Program-made: the position numbers and the translations under genes
DNA from: Streptomyces sp. CC53
GTDB taxonomy: Bacteria > Actinomycetota > Actinomycetes > Streptomycetales > Streptomycetaceae
Length of the DNA: 44,074 bases
Direction: 5' to 3'
NCBI RefSeq assembly: GCF_001865245.1
Contig: NZ_MKXB01000196.1
Location: 1 to 44,074, forward strand
The notes under the pieces: generated by a model
What the model was told of the DNA's origin: nothing
Databases searched by the model: none
What the model saw: only the letters and a program-made list of their open reading frames with translations
Shown: positions 37,981 to 44,074 of the stretch, one piece after another
How the letters are laid out: each line of letters opens with the position of its first letter
Numbering within the stretch: position 1 is the stretch's first letter

Positions 37981-39482
37981 TGCTGCGTGTTCCCCTTGCT
38001 GCTTGCGTCGGTGGGCTCCCCGGTCAGGCCGCTCTGGAAGGCGGCCAGCCACATGCCGGGCTGCACCTGCGGGTGCTGACCCTGCTCGGGACCCGTGGCG
38101 GCGGGCGTCGGCGACGTCTCACCGGTGGATGCGGCGGGTGCGGAGGCCGGGGCGGCGGCGCCCTGCGGCGGTGCGCCGAACGGCTTCCTGCGGCGGCGCT
38201 GGGGCAGTCCGTTCGGGGTCCGCTCGACCATCGGGGGCGCCTCGGGGGCCGCCACCGGCCCGGTGGCCGGACGCTCGGTGCGGGCGGGCCCCGGGACGGG
38301 GGGCGCGGCCGGGACGGTGGTGTGGGGCACGGAGGTGGCGCCGATGCCGTGGGCGAGGCCGGAGGCGCCGGCGACGGTGGTGATCAGCTCCTGGGGGACC
38401 ACCACGACGGCGCGCACACCCCCGTACGCGGAGGAGCGCAGACTGACCTGGAAGCCGTACGCCTGGGCGAGGCGGCCGACGACGGCGAGGCCGAGGCGCG
38501 GGGTCTCCCCGAGGTCGTTCAGGTCGATGCCCTGCTGGGCCTGGCGCAGCATCCGCTCGGCGCGCTTGCGCGCCTCCTCGCTCATCGAGACGCCGCCGTC
38601 CTCGATCTCGACGGCGATGCCCGACTGCACGTCCACGGCGGTCAGGTGGACGCGGGTCTGCGGCGGCGAGTAGCGGGTGGCGTTGTCGAGCAGCTCGGCC
38701 AGCGTGTGGATGAGCGGCTCGACGGCGGGGCCGGTGACGGCGACCTCGGTGACCGAGTGCAGTTCGACCCGCTGGTAGTCGATGATGCGGGACATGGCGC
38801 CGCGCAGCACGCTGTAGAGGGGGACGGCCCTGCTCCACTGGCGGCCGGGGCGGGTGCCGCCCAGGACGGCGATGGAGTCCGCGAGGCGGCCGATGAGGGC
38901 GGTGCCGTGGTCGATGCGCAGCAGGTCGCCGAAGACGTCCGGCCGGTTGCCGTGGCGGTCCTCCATCGCCCGCAGTTCGGTGGCCTGCTGGTGCACGATG
39001 GCCTGGACGCGTCGGGCGATGTTGACGAAGGCGCGCTGCGCCGACTCGCGCAGGTCCTCCTCGGCGACGACGGCGTCGACGACCACGCGGACGACGGCCT
39101 GGTGTTCCTCCGGGGCGTTGATGGAGGCGAGCACGTCCTCGGGGAACTCCCCTCGGCGCAGTCGCTCCACGGCGTCCGGGAGCAGGGTCCCGGCCAGGTG
39201 GGCGGTCTCGGCGTGGCGCCGGGCCAGGGCGGTGTCGCGGGCGGCGACCGCGGCCCGCGCCTCCGCCAGCAGGCGCCCCCTGCGGGAGACCTCGGTTCCC
39301 AGCGCCGCCAGGGTGAGGGCGGCGACCGCCCCCAGAGCCCCCACGGGGCCCCGCGCGGAAGCGGGAACCACGGCCACCAGGACTCCGGCGGCCACAGCGA
39401 TCACAGCAGCGGGCAGCAGCCACACGAAAGATGCCGCGGACCGCGGGCTTCCACTTCCGGGCGACGATTCCTCACGGACCAT
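37977..39482 (-). CDS. cvnA: Conservon sensor histidine kinase-like protein CvnA
   Basis: 501 residues. Two N-terminal membrane segments (about 15-40 and 45-62), a coiled linker, a nitrate-sensor-like helical region with LLRIDHGTALIGRLADSI at the phosphoacceptor position, then a HATPase domain (N-box HTLAELLDNATRYSPP, G-box VEIEDGGVSMS, GLAVVGRLAQAYG). The C-terminal 130 residues are a disordered Pro/Ala tail. Kinase activity of CvnA proteins is doubtful; they are thought to anchor the Cvn complex. The ATG at 39482 was chosen for GAGGG 5 nt upstream; an in-frame ATG at 39500 lacks a good ribosome site. The 250-bp AT-richer leader presumably carries the operon promoter. Confidence 0.94.
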   Translation of the reverse strand: MVREESSPGSGSPRSAASFVWLLPAAVIAVAAGVLVAVVPASARGPVGALGAVAALTLAALGTEVSRRGRLLAEARAAVAARDTALARRHAETAHLAGTLLPDAVERLRRGEFPEDVLASINAPEEHQAVVRVVVDAVVAEEDLRESAQRAFVNIARRVQAIVHQQATELRAMEDRHGNRPDVFGDLLRIDHGTALIGRLADSIAVLGGTRPGRQWSRAVPLYSVLRGAMSRIIDYQRVELHSVTEVAVTGPAVEPLIHTLAELLDNATRYSPPQTRVHLTAVDVQSGIAVEIEDGGVSMSEEARKRAERMLRQAQQGIDLNDLGETPRLGLAVVGRLAQAYGFQVSLRSSAYGGVRAVVVVPQELITTVAGASGLAHGIGATSVPHTTVPAAPPVPGPARTERPATGPVAAPEAPPMVERTPNGLPQRRRRKPFGAPPQGAAAPASAPAASTGETSPTPAATGPEQGQHPQVQPGMWLAAFQSGLTGEPTDASSKGNTQQ

Positions 39483-39750
39483 CAGCACCCTCAAACCCAT
39501 CGACGAGAAAGATCATATGACGACGGGCGTTGAGCATAGCCCTTTCGAGTGAAGCTGATTGACACAGGGTCATCTGATGGCCCGATGTTTTCCCAAGGTT
39601 CCGTTTTCAGAGGGGCGCTCGCGACCCGAAGGCCCCCAGCAGGGTCGCGTTTCCGCCACCCGGCCGCGGGCTTCGCAGGTCCACCGCGGTGCGCGCCGCC
39701 CCGGCGGCCACCCGTGGGCCTCGGGGCACACGGGCCCTCCGCCCCCTCCG

Positions 39751-40551
39751 CTACCGGCGGCGCCCCGTGGCGCGCAGGTAGGGGACGTCCAGGACGAGGG
39801 TCCCGTCGGTGGCGCGGTCGTGCGCGGCGAACAGTGCGGCGAGGTCGCCGCGGGCGGCCCGCCACCGGCCGGCGGCCTCCAGCGCGGCGCGGTGCTCGCG
39901 CAGGGGACCCGGCTTGTCCTCGAAGGCCGTGACGGCGTGTTCGAGGGACGGGTACGCAACACGCACGCGGACGACGCGGGTACGGAGGGTGACGGGCAGC
40001 GGAGCGAACCAGGCGCGCAGCGGCTCGGGCCTCCCCCACCGCGTGGGTGACGCGGCGGCCCGGGGCCACCCCAGATGGCGGGTGACGGTGGGGGCGATCC
40101 GGCCGAACACCCCGTCGGGGGTCCACGCGGCGACCGCGAGGAGCCCGCCGGGGCGGCAGACGCGGACCAGCTCCGCGGCGCAGCGCGCCGGGTCGGGGGC
40201 GAACATGACGCCGAAAGTGGACAGGACCACGTCGAACGCCCCGTCCGCGAAGGGCAGCGCCCGGGCGTCGCCCGCCACGAACCGGGTACGGACCGCGAGG
40301 TCCTCCCGGCGGGCGCGCCGGGCAGCCGTGCGGAGCAGACCGGTCTCCGGGTCGAGGCCCGTGACACGGGCGCCCGCGCGGGCCGCAGCGAGGGCGGCGG
40401 GGCCCGAGCCGGTGCCGACGTCGAGGACCCTCGGCCGGGCCCCGCTCCGCGGGCCGAGGAGCGCGAGGGCGTGGGCGGTCACGTGGTCGGCGGCGTGCGC
40501 CCAGGCGTCCCCCGCGGCGGTGTAGTCGCCGTCGCCCCAACCGGTGTTCAC
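39751..40551 (-). CDS. Class I SAM-dependent methyltransferase
   Basis: 266 residues. SAM-binding motif I VLDVGTGSGPAALAAARAG (about 45-63), motif II GLDPETG, GDARALPFADGAFDVVLSTFGVMF, and RPGGLLAVAAW: a UbiE/COQ5-type fold. The GTG at 40551 is preferred because it makes a 4-nt GTGA overlap with the stop of the upstream gene; an in-frame GTG at 40560 is possible. Substrate unknown. It is co-transcribed with the saccharopine-dehydrogenase-like gene and so probably under the TetR repressor at 41651. Confidence 0.92.
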   Translation of the reverse strand: MNTGWGDGDYTAAGDAWAHAADHVTAHALALLGPRSGARPRVLDVGTGSGPAALAAARAGARVTGLDPETGLLRTAARRARREDLAVRTRFVAGDARALPFADGAFDVVLSTFGVMFAPDPARCAAELVRVCRPGGLLAVAAWTPDGVFGRIAPTVTRHLGWPRAAASPTRWGRPEPLRAWFAPLPVTLRTRVVRVRVAYPSLEHAVTAFEDKPGPLREHRAALEAAGRWRAARGDLAALFAAHDRATDGTLVLDVPYLRATGRRR

Positions 40552-41588
40552 CGGTGGCACCCGCCGTCCGGCCGGCCGGGGTGGGCGCCGTCCTCCGGAT
40601 CGCGGTCCGGGCCGTGGACGGCGACCCCGTCGGCGGCGAGCGCCTCGGGGATTCCGGCGAGTGCGGGCAGCCGCTCGATGTGGTGGACGCCCGCCGGCAG
40701 GGTGCCGGCGAGGGCCGCGCGGGTGACGTGGGCGGCGACCAGGCCGGTGACCCTGCTCTGCTGCCGCCCCGTCAGCGTGCAGGTGGTGCGGCGGGCTCCG
40801 CGCAGGGCGTCGACGCGCAGGGCGAAGCGGTCACCGCCGGCGTGCACGCGGCGGAAGACGCGCACCAGCAGGTCCCGCACGCGCGGGTGGCGGGCCGCGC
40901 CGCGGACGGCGAACAGCGCGGCGGTGAGCGCCGCGGAGTCCAGGCACAGGCGGGTCGTGGCGTCGGGGACGCCGAGCCCGGCCCGCAGGGTGTACTGGTC
41001 GGAGAACGGGAAGGGGTGGGCGGTCCGCGTCCCGAAGCCGGGGAGCTCGACACGGGCGGACCGGGCCCCGCCCGCGGACCGGGCCAGGCCCTCGACGGTC
41101 CAGCGGACGGCGTCCTCGCCGTGCCGTTCGCCGGAGCCCAGCAGGACGGTGGTGTCGATGCGGTCCGCCGCTCCGCCGAGTTCCCGGTGGGCGCGCGCGG
41201 CCAGCAGGTTGGTGAGGCCGGGTGCGACGCCCACGCTGAGGACGGCCGTCGCGCCGGTCGCGGTGGCGAGGTCGTGCAGGGCGGCGGTGCCGTCCAGCAG
41301 CCGGCGGGTGGCGCCGACGTCGACGAGGTGCAGCCCGCGTGCGAGGCACAGCCGCGCCACGCCGGGGTCCGGGGGCTCCACGCACAGCACCACCGCCGCC
41401 AGGTCGGCCAGCCCGTCGAGGACCCGGCCGAACGCGGCCGGGTCCGTCACGTCGACGCGGACGCCCCTGCTGCGCCCCGCGGGCAGGACCCGGTCGGGGT
41501 ACCAGGCGGCGAGCGTGGAGGTGACGGTGGCGCCGACCGCTCCGTGGCCGCCGACGACGAGGATCCGACCCGATTTCACTGTAGTCAT
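40548..41588 (-). CDS. Saccharopine dehydrogenase-like NAD(P)-binding oxidoreductase
   Basis: 346 residues. The Rossmann motif ILVVGGHGAVGATV is at the N-terminus; LPAGRSRGVRVDVTD, VVLCVEPPDPGVARLCLARGLHLVDVGATR and SVGVAPGLTNLLAARAH follow the saccharopine dehydrogenase/homospermidine-synthase-like pattern. The reaction is not predictable. The ATG at 41588 is embedded in an operator-like sequence (41575-41599). It is first gene of a two-gene operon, divergent from the TetR gene, and its last bases overlap the methyltransferase start. Confidence 0.88.
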   Translation of the reverse strand: MTTVKSGRILVVGGHGAVGATVTSTLAAWYPDRVLPAGRSRGVRVDVTDPAAFGRVLDGLADLAAVVLCVEPPDPGVARLCLARGLHLVDVGATRRLLDGTAALHDLATATGATAVLSVGVAPGLTNLLAARAHRELGGAADRIDTTVLLGSGERHGEDAVRWTVEGLARSAGGARSARVELPGFGTRTAHPFPFSDQYTLRAGLGVPDATTRLCLDSAALTAALFAVRGAARHPRVRDLLVRVFRRVHAGGDRFALRVDALRGARRTTCTLTGRQQSRVTGLVAAHVTRAALAGTLPAGVHHIERLPALAGIPEALAADGVAVHGPDRDPEDGAHPGRPDGGCHR

Positions 41589-41599
41589 ACTCTAGTGAA
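41575..41599. promoter_or_regulatory. Imperfect operator overlapping a start codon
   Basis: TTCACTGTAG...CTCTAGTGAA, arms matching at 8 of 10 positions over 25 bp, covering the ATG at 41588. It shares the CACTGTAGT element with the perfect site at 41604-41622, so it may be a second TetR site. Confidence 0.55.
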
Positions 41600-41603
41600 T
41601 CAC

Positions 41604-41622
41604 ACTGTAGTGTCACTACAGT
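41604..41622. promoter_or_regulatory. Perfect 19-bp TetR operator
   Basis: ACTGTAGTG-T-CACTACAGT: two 9-bp arms, perfectly inverted around one base. It lies between the divergent TetR (start 41651) and dehydrogenase (start 41588) genes, in an AT-rich 62-bp space. Size and placement are typical of TetR-family operators that control both genes. Confidence 0.85.
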
Positions 41623-41650
41623 CAACACCGGCAGACCGCCTGGAGGACCC

Positions 41651-42277
41651 GTGACCGCTCCCACGTCCCGCGCGGAGAAGGCCCGCCGCACCCGCCTGCG
41701 CATGCTCGACGCCGCCGCCGGGCTCTTCACCGAGCGCGGCTGGGCGGGGACGACGGTGGAGGACATCGCGCGCACGGCCGGAGTCGGCGTCCAGACCGTG
41801 TACTTCACGTTCGGCACCAAGCGCGCCCTGCTGAAGGAACTGCTGGACACCGCCGTCGCCGGGGACACCGACCCGGTCGCCACCCTGGACCGCCCCTGGG
41901 CCCACGAGGTCCTCGACGCCCAGGAGCCGGCCCGCCAGCTGGGCCTGCAGGCGGCGGGCGCGCGACGGATCCTGGAGCGGGCGGCGCCCGTCCTGGACGT
42001 GGTGCGGGGCGCGGCGGCCTCCGACGCGGAACTGGCGGAGCTGTGGCGGGTCAACGTGTCCCAGCGGCACGCCGTGCAACTGCGCTTCGCCGAGGCCCTG
42101 GTGACGAAGACCGGCGGGGCACTGCGCGGCGGGCACGACGCCGGGTCCGCTGCGGACGTGGCGGCGGCGCTGCTCGGACCGGAGACCTACGGGCTGCTGG
42201 TCGGCGGCCGGGGGTGGACACCGGAGCGCTGGGAGCACTGGGCGGCCGACGCCCTCGTACGCCAACTGCTGCCGTGA
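41651..42277 (+). CDS. TetR-family transcriptional repressor
   Basis: 208 residues. The HTH (about 12-58) contains RLRMLDAAAGLFTERGWAGTTVEDIARTAGVGVQTVYFTFGTKRALLKELLD; the ligand-binding C-terminal domain is not assignable to a known ligand. The GTG at 41651 has GGAGGA 3-8 nt upstream. It very probably represses itself and the divergent dehydrogenase-methyltransferase operon through the dyads at 41575-41622. Confidence 0.95.
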   Translation: MTAPTSRAEKARRTRLRMLDAAAGLFTERGWAGTTVEDIARTAGVGVQTVYFTFGTKRALLKELLDTAVAGDTDPVATLDRPWAHEVLDAQEPARQLGLQAAGARRILERAAPVLDVVRGAAASDAELAELWRVNVSQRHAVQLRFAEALVTKTGGALRGGHDAGSAADVAAALLGPETYGLLVGGRGWTPERWEHWAADALVRQLLP

Positions 42278-42299
42278 CGGGCGACGGTACGGGAACGGG

Positions 42300-42315
42300 C
42301 GCCGGCCGGCCGGCG
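42300..42315. terminator. GC palindrome after TetR gene
   Basis: CGCCGGCCGGCCGGCG, self-complementary, 22 nt beyond the TetR stop. A plausible short terminator stem; GGCC repeats allow alternative pairing. Confidence 0.45.
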
Positions 42316-42358
42316 GAGCGACGGCCCGGCGTACGAAACCGACCACATAAGACCCGGT

Positions 42359-42408
42359 TTGACGCACGCATATACGAGGGTTGACGCAATGGGGAAGTTC
42401 CGTTGACG
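42359..42408. repeat. Three TTGACG repeats at exact 22-bp period
   Basis: TTGACG starts at 42359, 42381 and 42403, in the AT-richest stretch of the 238-bp gap before the gene at 42516. The first two share TTGACGCA. They could be direct-repeat binding sites of an activator, or overlapping -35 hexamers. Confidence 0.7.
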
Positions 42409-42515
42409 GCGCTCTCGGAGGTGGGTCATTCTCGACTCGCCCGCAGCGGCACACCCCCCGTGACGCCCGTTCCGCGCCGTCCTGCCGCTCGCCGTCGCCC
42501 GGAAGGAACCGATCC

Positions 42516-43067
42516 GTGGACAGCAGCAGCTACCTCTTAGTAGTCGCCCGCAGGCCAGGCACCGCCACCGGCGGGCCACCCGACCCCTCGTCCTTCGCGC
42601 AGATACTGGAGCACGTCGCCGGGATGCGGCACGTGCACTTCACCGGCAACCCGAAGGGGGCCCTGGAACTGGACGACCAGGCGTACGGCTCGTCGTGGGT
42701 GCGGACGGCCTGGGAAGCGCTGCTGGCGCTGCGGGACTTCGCGGACGCGGCGATGGAGGGCGGGGCGCACGGCGACTTCCGCACCTGGTGCGAGCACGCG
42801 CCGCGGGGTGCGCACACCATCTCGCCCCGCAAGATCGTCAGACGCGAGTCGAAGACGGTCAAGGCCAACCCGTGCTGGCGGCGGCAGCGGACCTTCCCCG
42901 TACCGGAGTACGTCCACCCCAGCCGCCGCCTGTTCATGGGCGCGCACCTGCGGATCGGCTCCGGCAACACGGTCGCCCCGCGGCTGCACTACTTCGACGG
43001 GGCGTGCGCACGGCACGGCGTGTTCATCGGCTACATCGGCCCGCACCTGACCAACACGCTCACCTGA
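42516..43067 (+). CDS. Unknown protein with an early TTA codon
   Basis: 183 residues; I do not recognise the family. It begins VDSSSYLLVVARRPG and contains DPSSFAQILEHVAGMRHVHFTGNPKG, ALLALRDFADAAMEGGAH, and a basic middle segment (SPRKIVRRESKTVKANPCWRRQR). Near the end are FMGAHLRIGSGNTVAPRLHYFDG and VFIGYIGPHLTNTLT. No signal peptide or membrane segment. The GTG at 42516 has GGAAGGA upstream. Codon 8 is TTA (42537-42539), the rare leucine codon read by the bldA tRNA, which points to late or developmentally timed translation. The C-terminal pattern could be a small beta fold. It lies next to a rodlin gene, convergent across a strong hairpin. Confidence 0.8.
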   Translation: MDSSSYLLVVARRPGTATGGPPDPSSFAQILEHVAGMRHVHFTGNPKGALELDDQAYGSSWVRTAWEALLALRDFADAAMEGGAHGDFRTWCEHAPRGAHTISPRKIVRRESKTVKANPCWRRQRTFPVPEYVHPSRRLFMGAHLRIGSGNTVAPRLHYFDGACARHGVFIGYIGPHLTNTLT

Positions 43068-43070
43068 CAC

Positions 43071-43110
43071 GACCGCGGGCCGGCTGGGAGGTCCCGGCCG
43101 GCCCGCGGTC
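43071..43110. terminator. Bidirectional hairpin
   Basis: GACCGCGGGCCGGC, 12-nt loop, GCCGGCCCGCGGTC: a perfect 14-bp stem between the convergent TTA gene (ends 43067) and rodlin gene (ends 43119). Confidence 0.85.
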
Positions 43111-43118
43111 CCGCGCGT

Positions 43119-43505
43119 TCAGCTGACGGCGGCGGAGAGGTTCTCGGAGAGGACGCTCTCCACCAGGTGCGACAGGGCGCTGTCGCCCTTGACGGCGGTG
43201 GAGTTCTCCGCGCACTGCTGGTCCTGCGTGTCGTTGAGCAGGTCCTGGACACCGACGTTGATGAGCAGGATGTTCTGGACGTCCGCAGCGACCGGGATGC
43301 CGGCGCACAGCTTGTTCAGCGAACCCTGGACGGCGCTGAACTGCGGGCTCATCTCGCCACCGGTGACGGTGTTGCCGTACGCCTGCTCGGCGTAGTTGCC
43401 GTTCTGCGTGTCCACGAGGTGGTCGCCCGTGGCGAACGCCATCGGGGCGCCCGCGCCGAGCGCGGCGGCGGCAATACCGGCGGAGGCAACAACCTTCTTG
43501 ATCAT
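43119..43505 (-). CDS. Rodlin-family secreted surface protein
   Basis: 128 residues. The signal peptide is about 1-26 (MIKKVVASAGIAAAALGAGA then cleavage after AFA). The mature part has the rodlin hallmarks: GGEMSPQFSAVQGSLNKLC, a middle ILLINVGVQDLLN, then QDQQCAENSTAVKGDSALSHL, with the conserved Cys in NKLC and QQC. Rodlins organise chaplin fibrils into the rodlet layer of aerial hyphae and spores. The ATG at 43505 follows GAAGGAAG. Only one copy is seen here, whereas S. coelicolor has the divergent pair rdlA/rdlB. A strong inverted repeat lies 18-41 bp upstream. Confidence 0.93.
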   Translation of the reverse strand: MIKKVVASAGIAAAALGAGAPMAFATGDHLVDTQNGNYAEQAYGNTVTGGEMSPQFSAVQGSLNKLCAGIPVAADVQNILLINVGVQDLLNDTQDQQCAENSTAVKGDSALSHLVESVLSENLSAAVS

Positions 43506-43522
43506 GAATCTTCCTTCTCGTC

Positions 43523-43546
43523 GGGGGACCCGCGGCCGGGTCCCCC
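43523..43546. promoter_or_regulatory. Inverted repeat in the rodlin leader
   Basis: GGGGGACCC-GCGGCC-GGGTCCCCC, perfect 9-bp arms, 18-41 bp upstream of the rodlin ATG. It may be a 5'-UTR stem that stabilises or controls the mRNA, an operator, or a terminator for the unknown gene on the right. Confidence 0.6.
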
Positions 43547-43630
43547 TGCTAACCGGCAGGCCCCCGGCACGTCACGGCCGACGGGGGCGAAAGGGGCACA
43601 TTCACCCGTGTGCCGCACACGAGCGGCCGT

Positions 43631-44074
43631 TCACCAGGCTCCGTCACCGACCGGCCGCCCCGGCGGTTCAGCGTCCCCCAACGGCGTGACCTGGCCGGGA
43701 GCCGGCGGCACCCACGGGTCGTGGTCGTCGCCGAGCCAGTCCCCCACCGGCTTGACGGCACCGAGCGGAGCGGCGGGCGGCAGGTCGGCGGCCCCTGCGT
43801 CGTCGTAGTCGTACCAGGGCAGACCGGCACTGGTGTACGCCGCGCGGTCGACGGGGGACGGGGGCGGTTCCTCCCCCGTGATGCGGCGCCAGTCCGGCGG
43901 GGTGACGAGGTGGACGAAGACCCGGCCGGAGGGCTCCGCCGACCAGTCGGCGAGGGGCCGGTCGTCCCGGTACACGTCCTGGTGCATGCTGCCGCCCGCG
44001 CCGAGCCCCATCGCCGCGGCCCGGCGCGGGGCGCCGCGGACCGCGCCCGGTGCGGCGCCGGGCGCCGCGGGGCC
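43631..44074 (-). CDS. C-terminal part of an unknown protein (runs off window)
   Basis: 147 residues visible; the frame stays open to the window edge without a stop, so the true start is probably outside. An internal ATG at 44011 has no clear ribosome site. Readable pieces are DVYRDDRPLADWS, GRVFVHLVTPPDWRRITGEEPPPSP, and GLPWYDYDDAGAADLPPAAPLGAVKPVGDWLGDD, ending in a Pro-rich tail. The aromatic, acidic GLPWYDYDD region suggests a folded, perhaps surface-related protein, but I do not recognise the family. Transcribed towards rodlin, 125 bp away. Confidence 0.6.
   Translation of the reverse strand, partial: GPAAPGAAPGAVRGAPRRAAAMGLGAGGSMHQDVYRDDRPLADWSAEPSGRVFVHLVTPPDWRRITGEEPPPSPVDRAAYTSAGLPWYDYDDAGAADLPPAAPLGAVKPVGDWLGDDHDPWVPPAPGQVTPLGDAEPPGRPVGDGAW

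Noticed and set aside
37977..39500. cvnA start at 39500
   Set aside because: The upstream ATG lacks a ribosome site, whereas the ATG at 39482 has GAGGG at good spacing. The choice is not certain.
1..44074. CRISPR array, tRNA/rRNA genes, insertion sequences, prophage or integrase genes
   Set aside because: No spaced repeats, cloverleaf ends, transposase or recombinase motifs were found on reading both strands.

Overview
The window looks like chromosomal DNA of a Streptomyces or close relative. Base composition is very rich in G+C, with third-position G/C bias in every gene. GTG starts are common, only one TTA codon was noticed in a called gene, and several typical streptomycete families are present: a rodlin, a conservon, and a terpene synthase with P450s. 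I found no tRNA, rRNA, CRISPR array, transposase or prophage gene.

Layout. (1) 1-3.0 kb: a tandem octamer repeat, a LacI-type repressor and a divergent GH32-like glycosidase with LacI-type operators between them. (2) 3.0-26.0 kb: a hypoxia/dormancy-type island equivalent to the actinobacterial DevR/DosR (OsdR) regulon. It holds four tandem-domain universal stress proteins, three CBS-BON proteins, DoxX, DUF1918, DUF1876, nicotinate phosphoribosyltransferase, an Acg-like nitroreductase, two flavin-reductase-like proteins (one fused to an HTH), a stand-alone cyclic-nucleotide-binding domain, a LuxR-type response regulator with a GAF histidine kinase, pyruvate phosphate dikinase, an SDR dehydrogenase and a flavohaemoglobin. 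A 14-bp near-palindrome close to GGGMCGNNCGGNCC recurs in most intergenic regions of this island and has the size and symmetry of a DevR box. (3) 26.3-28.7 kb: a small unknown gene containing a perfect 20-bp palindrome, a 600-bp stretch with no convincing gene, and a P450. (4) 29.0-32.3 kb: a persulfide/sulfite module: a CsoR-superfamily repressor with a CstR-like residue pattern, a TauE-type exporter, and a metallo-beta-lactamase protein with three rhodanese domains, flanked by TACCCC..GGGGTA operators. (5) 32.4-34.9 kb: a terpene synthase-P450 operon. (6) 35.1-39.5 kb: a complete conservon, cvnA-B-C-D, with 4-20 nt overlaps, ending in a CYP157-like P450 that lacks the normal ExxR arginine. 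(7) 39.7-42.3 kb: a methyltransferase and a saccharopine-dehydrogenase-like protein, divergent from a TetR repressor with a perfect 19-bp operator. (8) 42.3-44.1 kb: an unknown TTA-containing gene behind three TTGACG repeats at 22-bp period, a secreted rodlin, and the end of an unknown gene leaving the window.

How it fits together. The island reads as a low-oxygen or redox survival programme. The kinase and regulator probably sense oxygen, NO or redox state and switch on stress proteins, NAD salvage, PEP/pyruvate interconversion and NO detoxification through the shared box. The neighbouring sulfur module removes persulfides and exports sulfite. The right half carries secondary metabolism (terpene), a G-protein-like signalling operon and surface or aerial-growth functions. 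Functions are assigned from sequence motifs and family knowledge only; the regulatory links are inferred.
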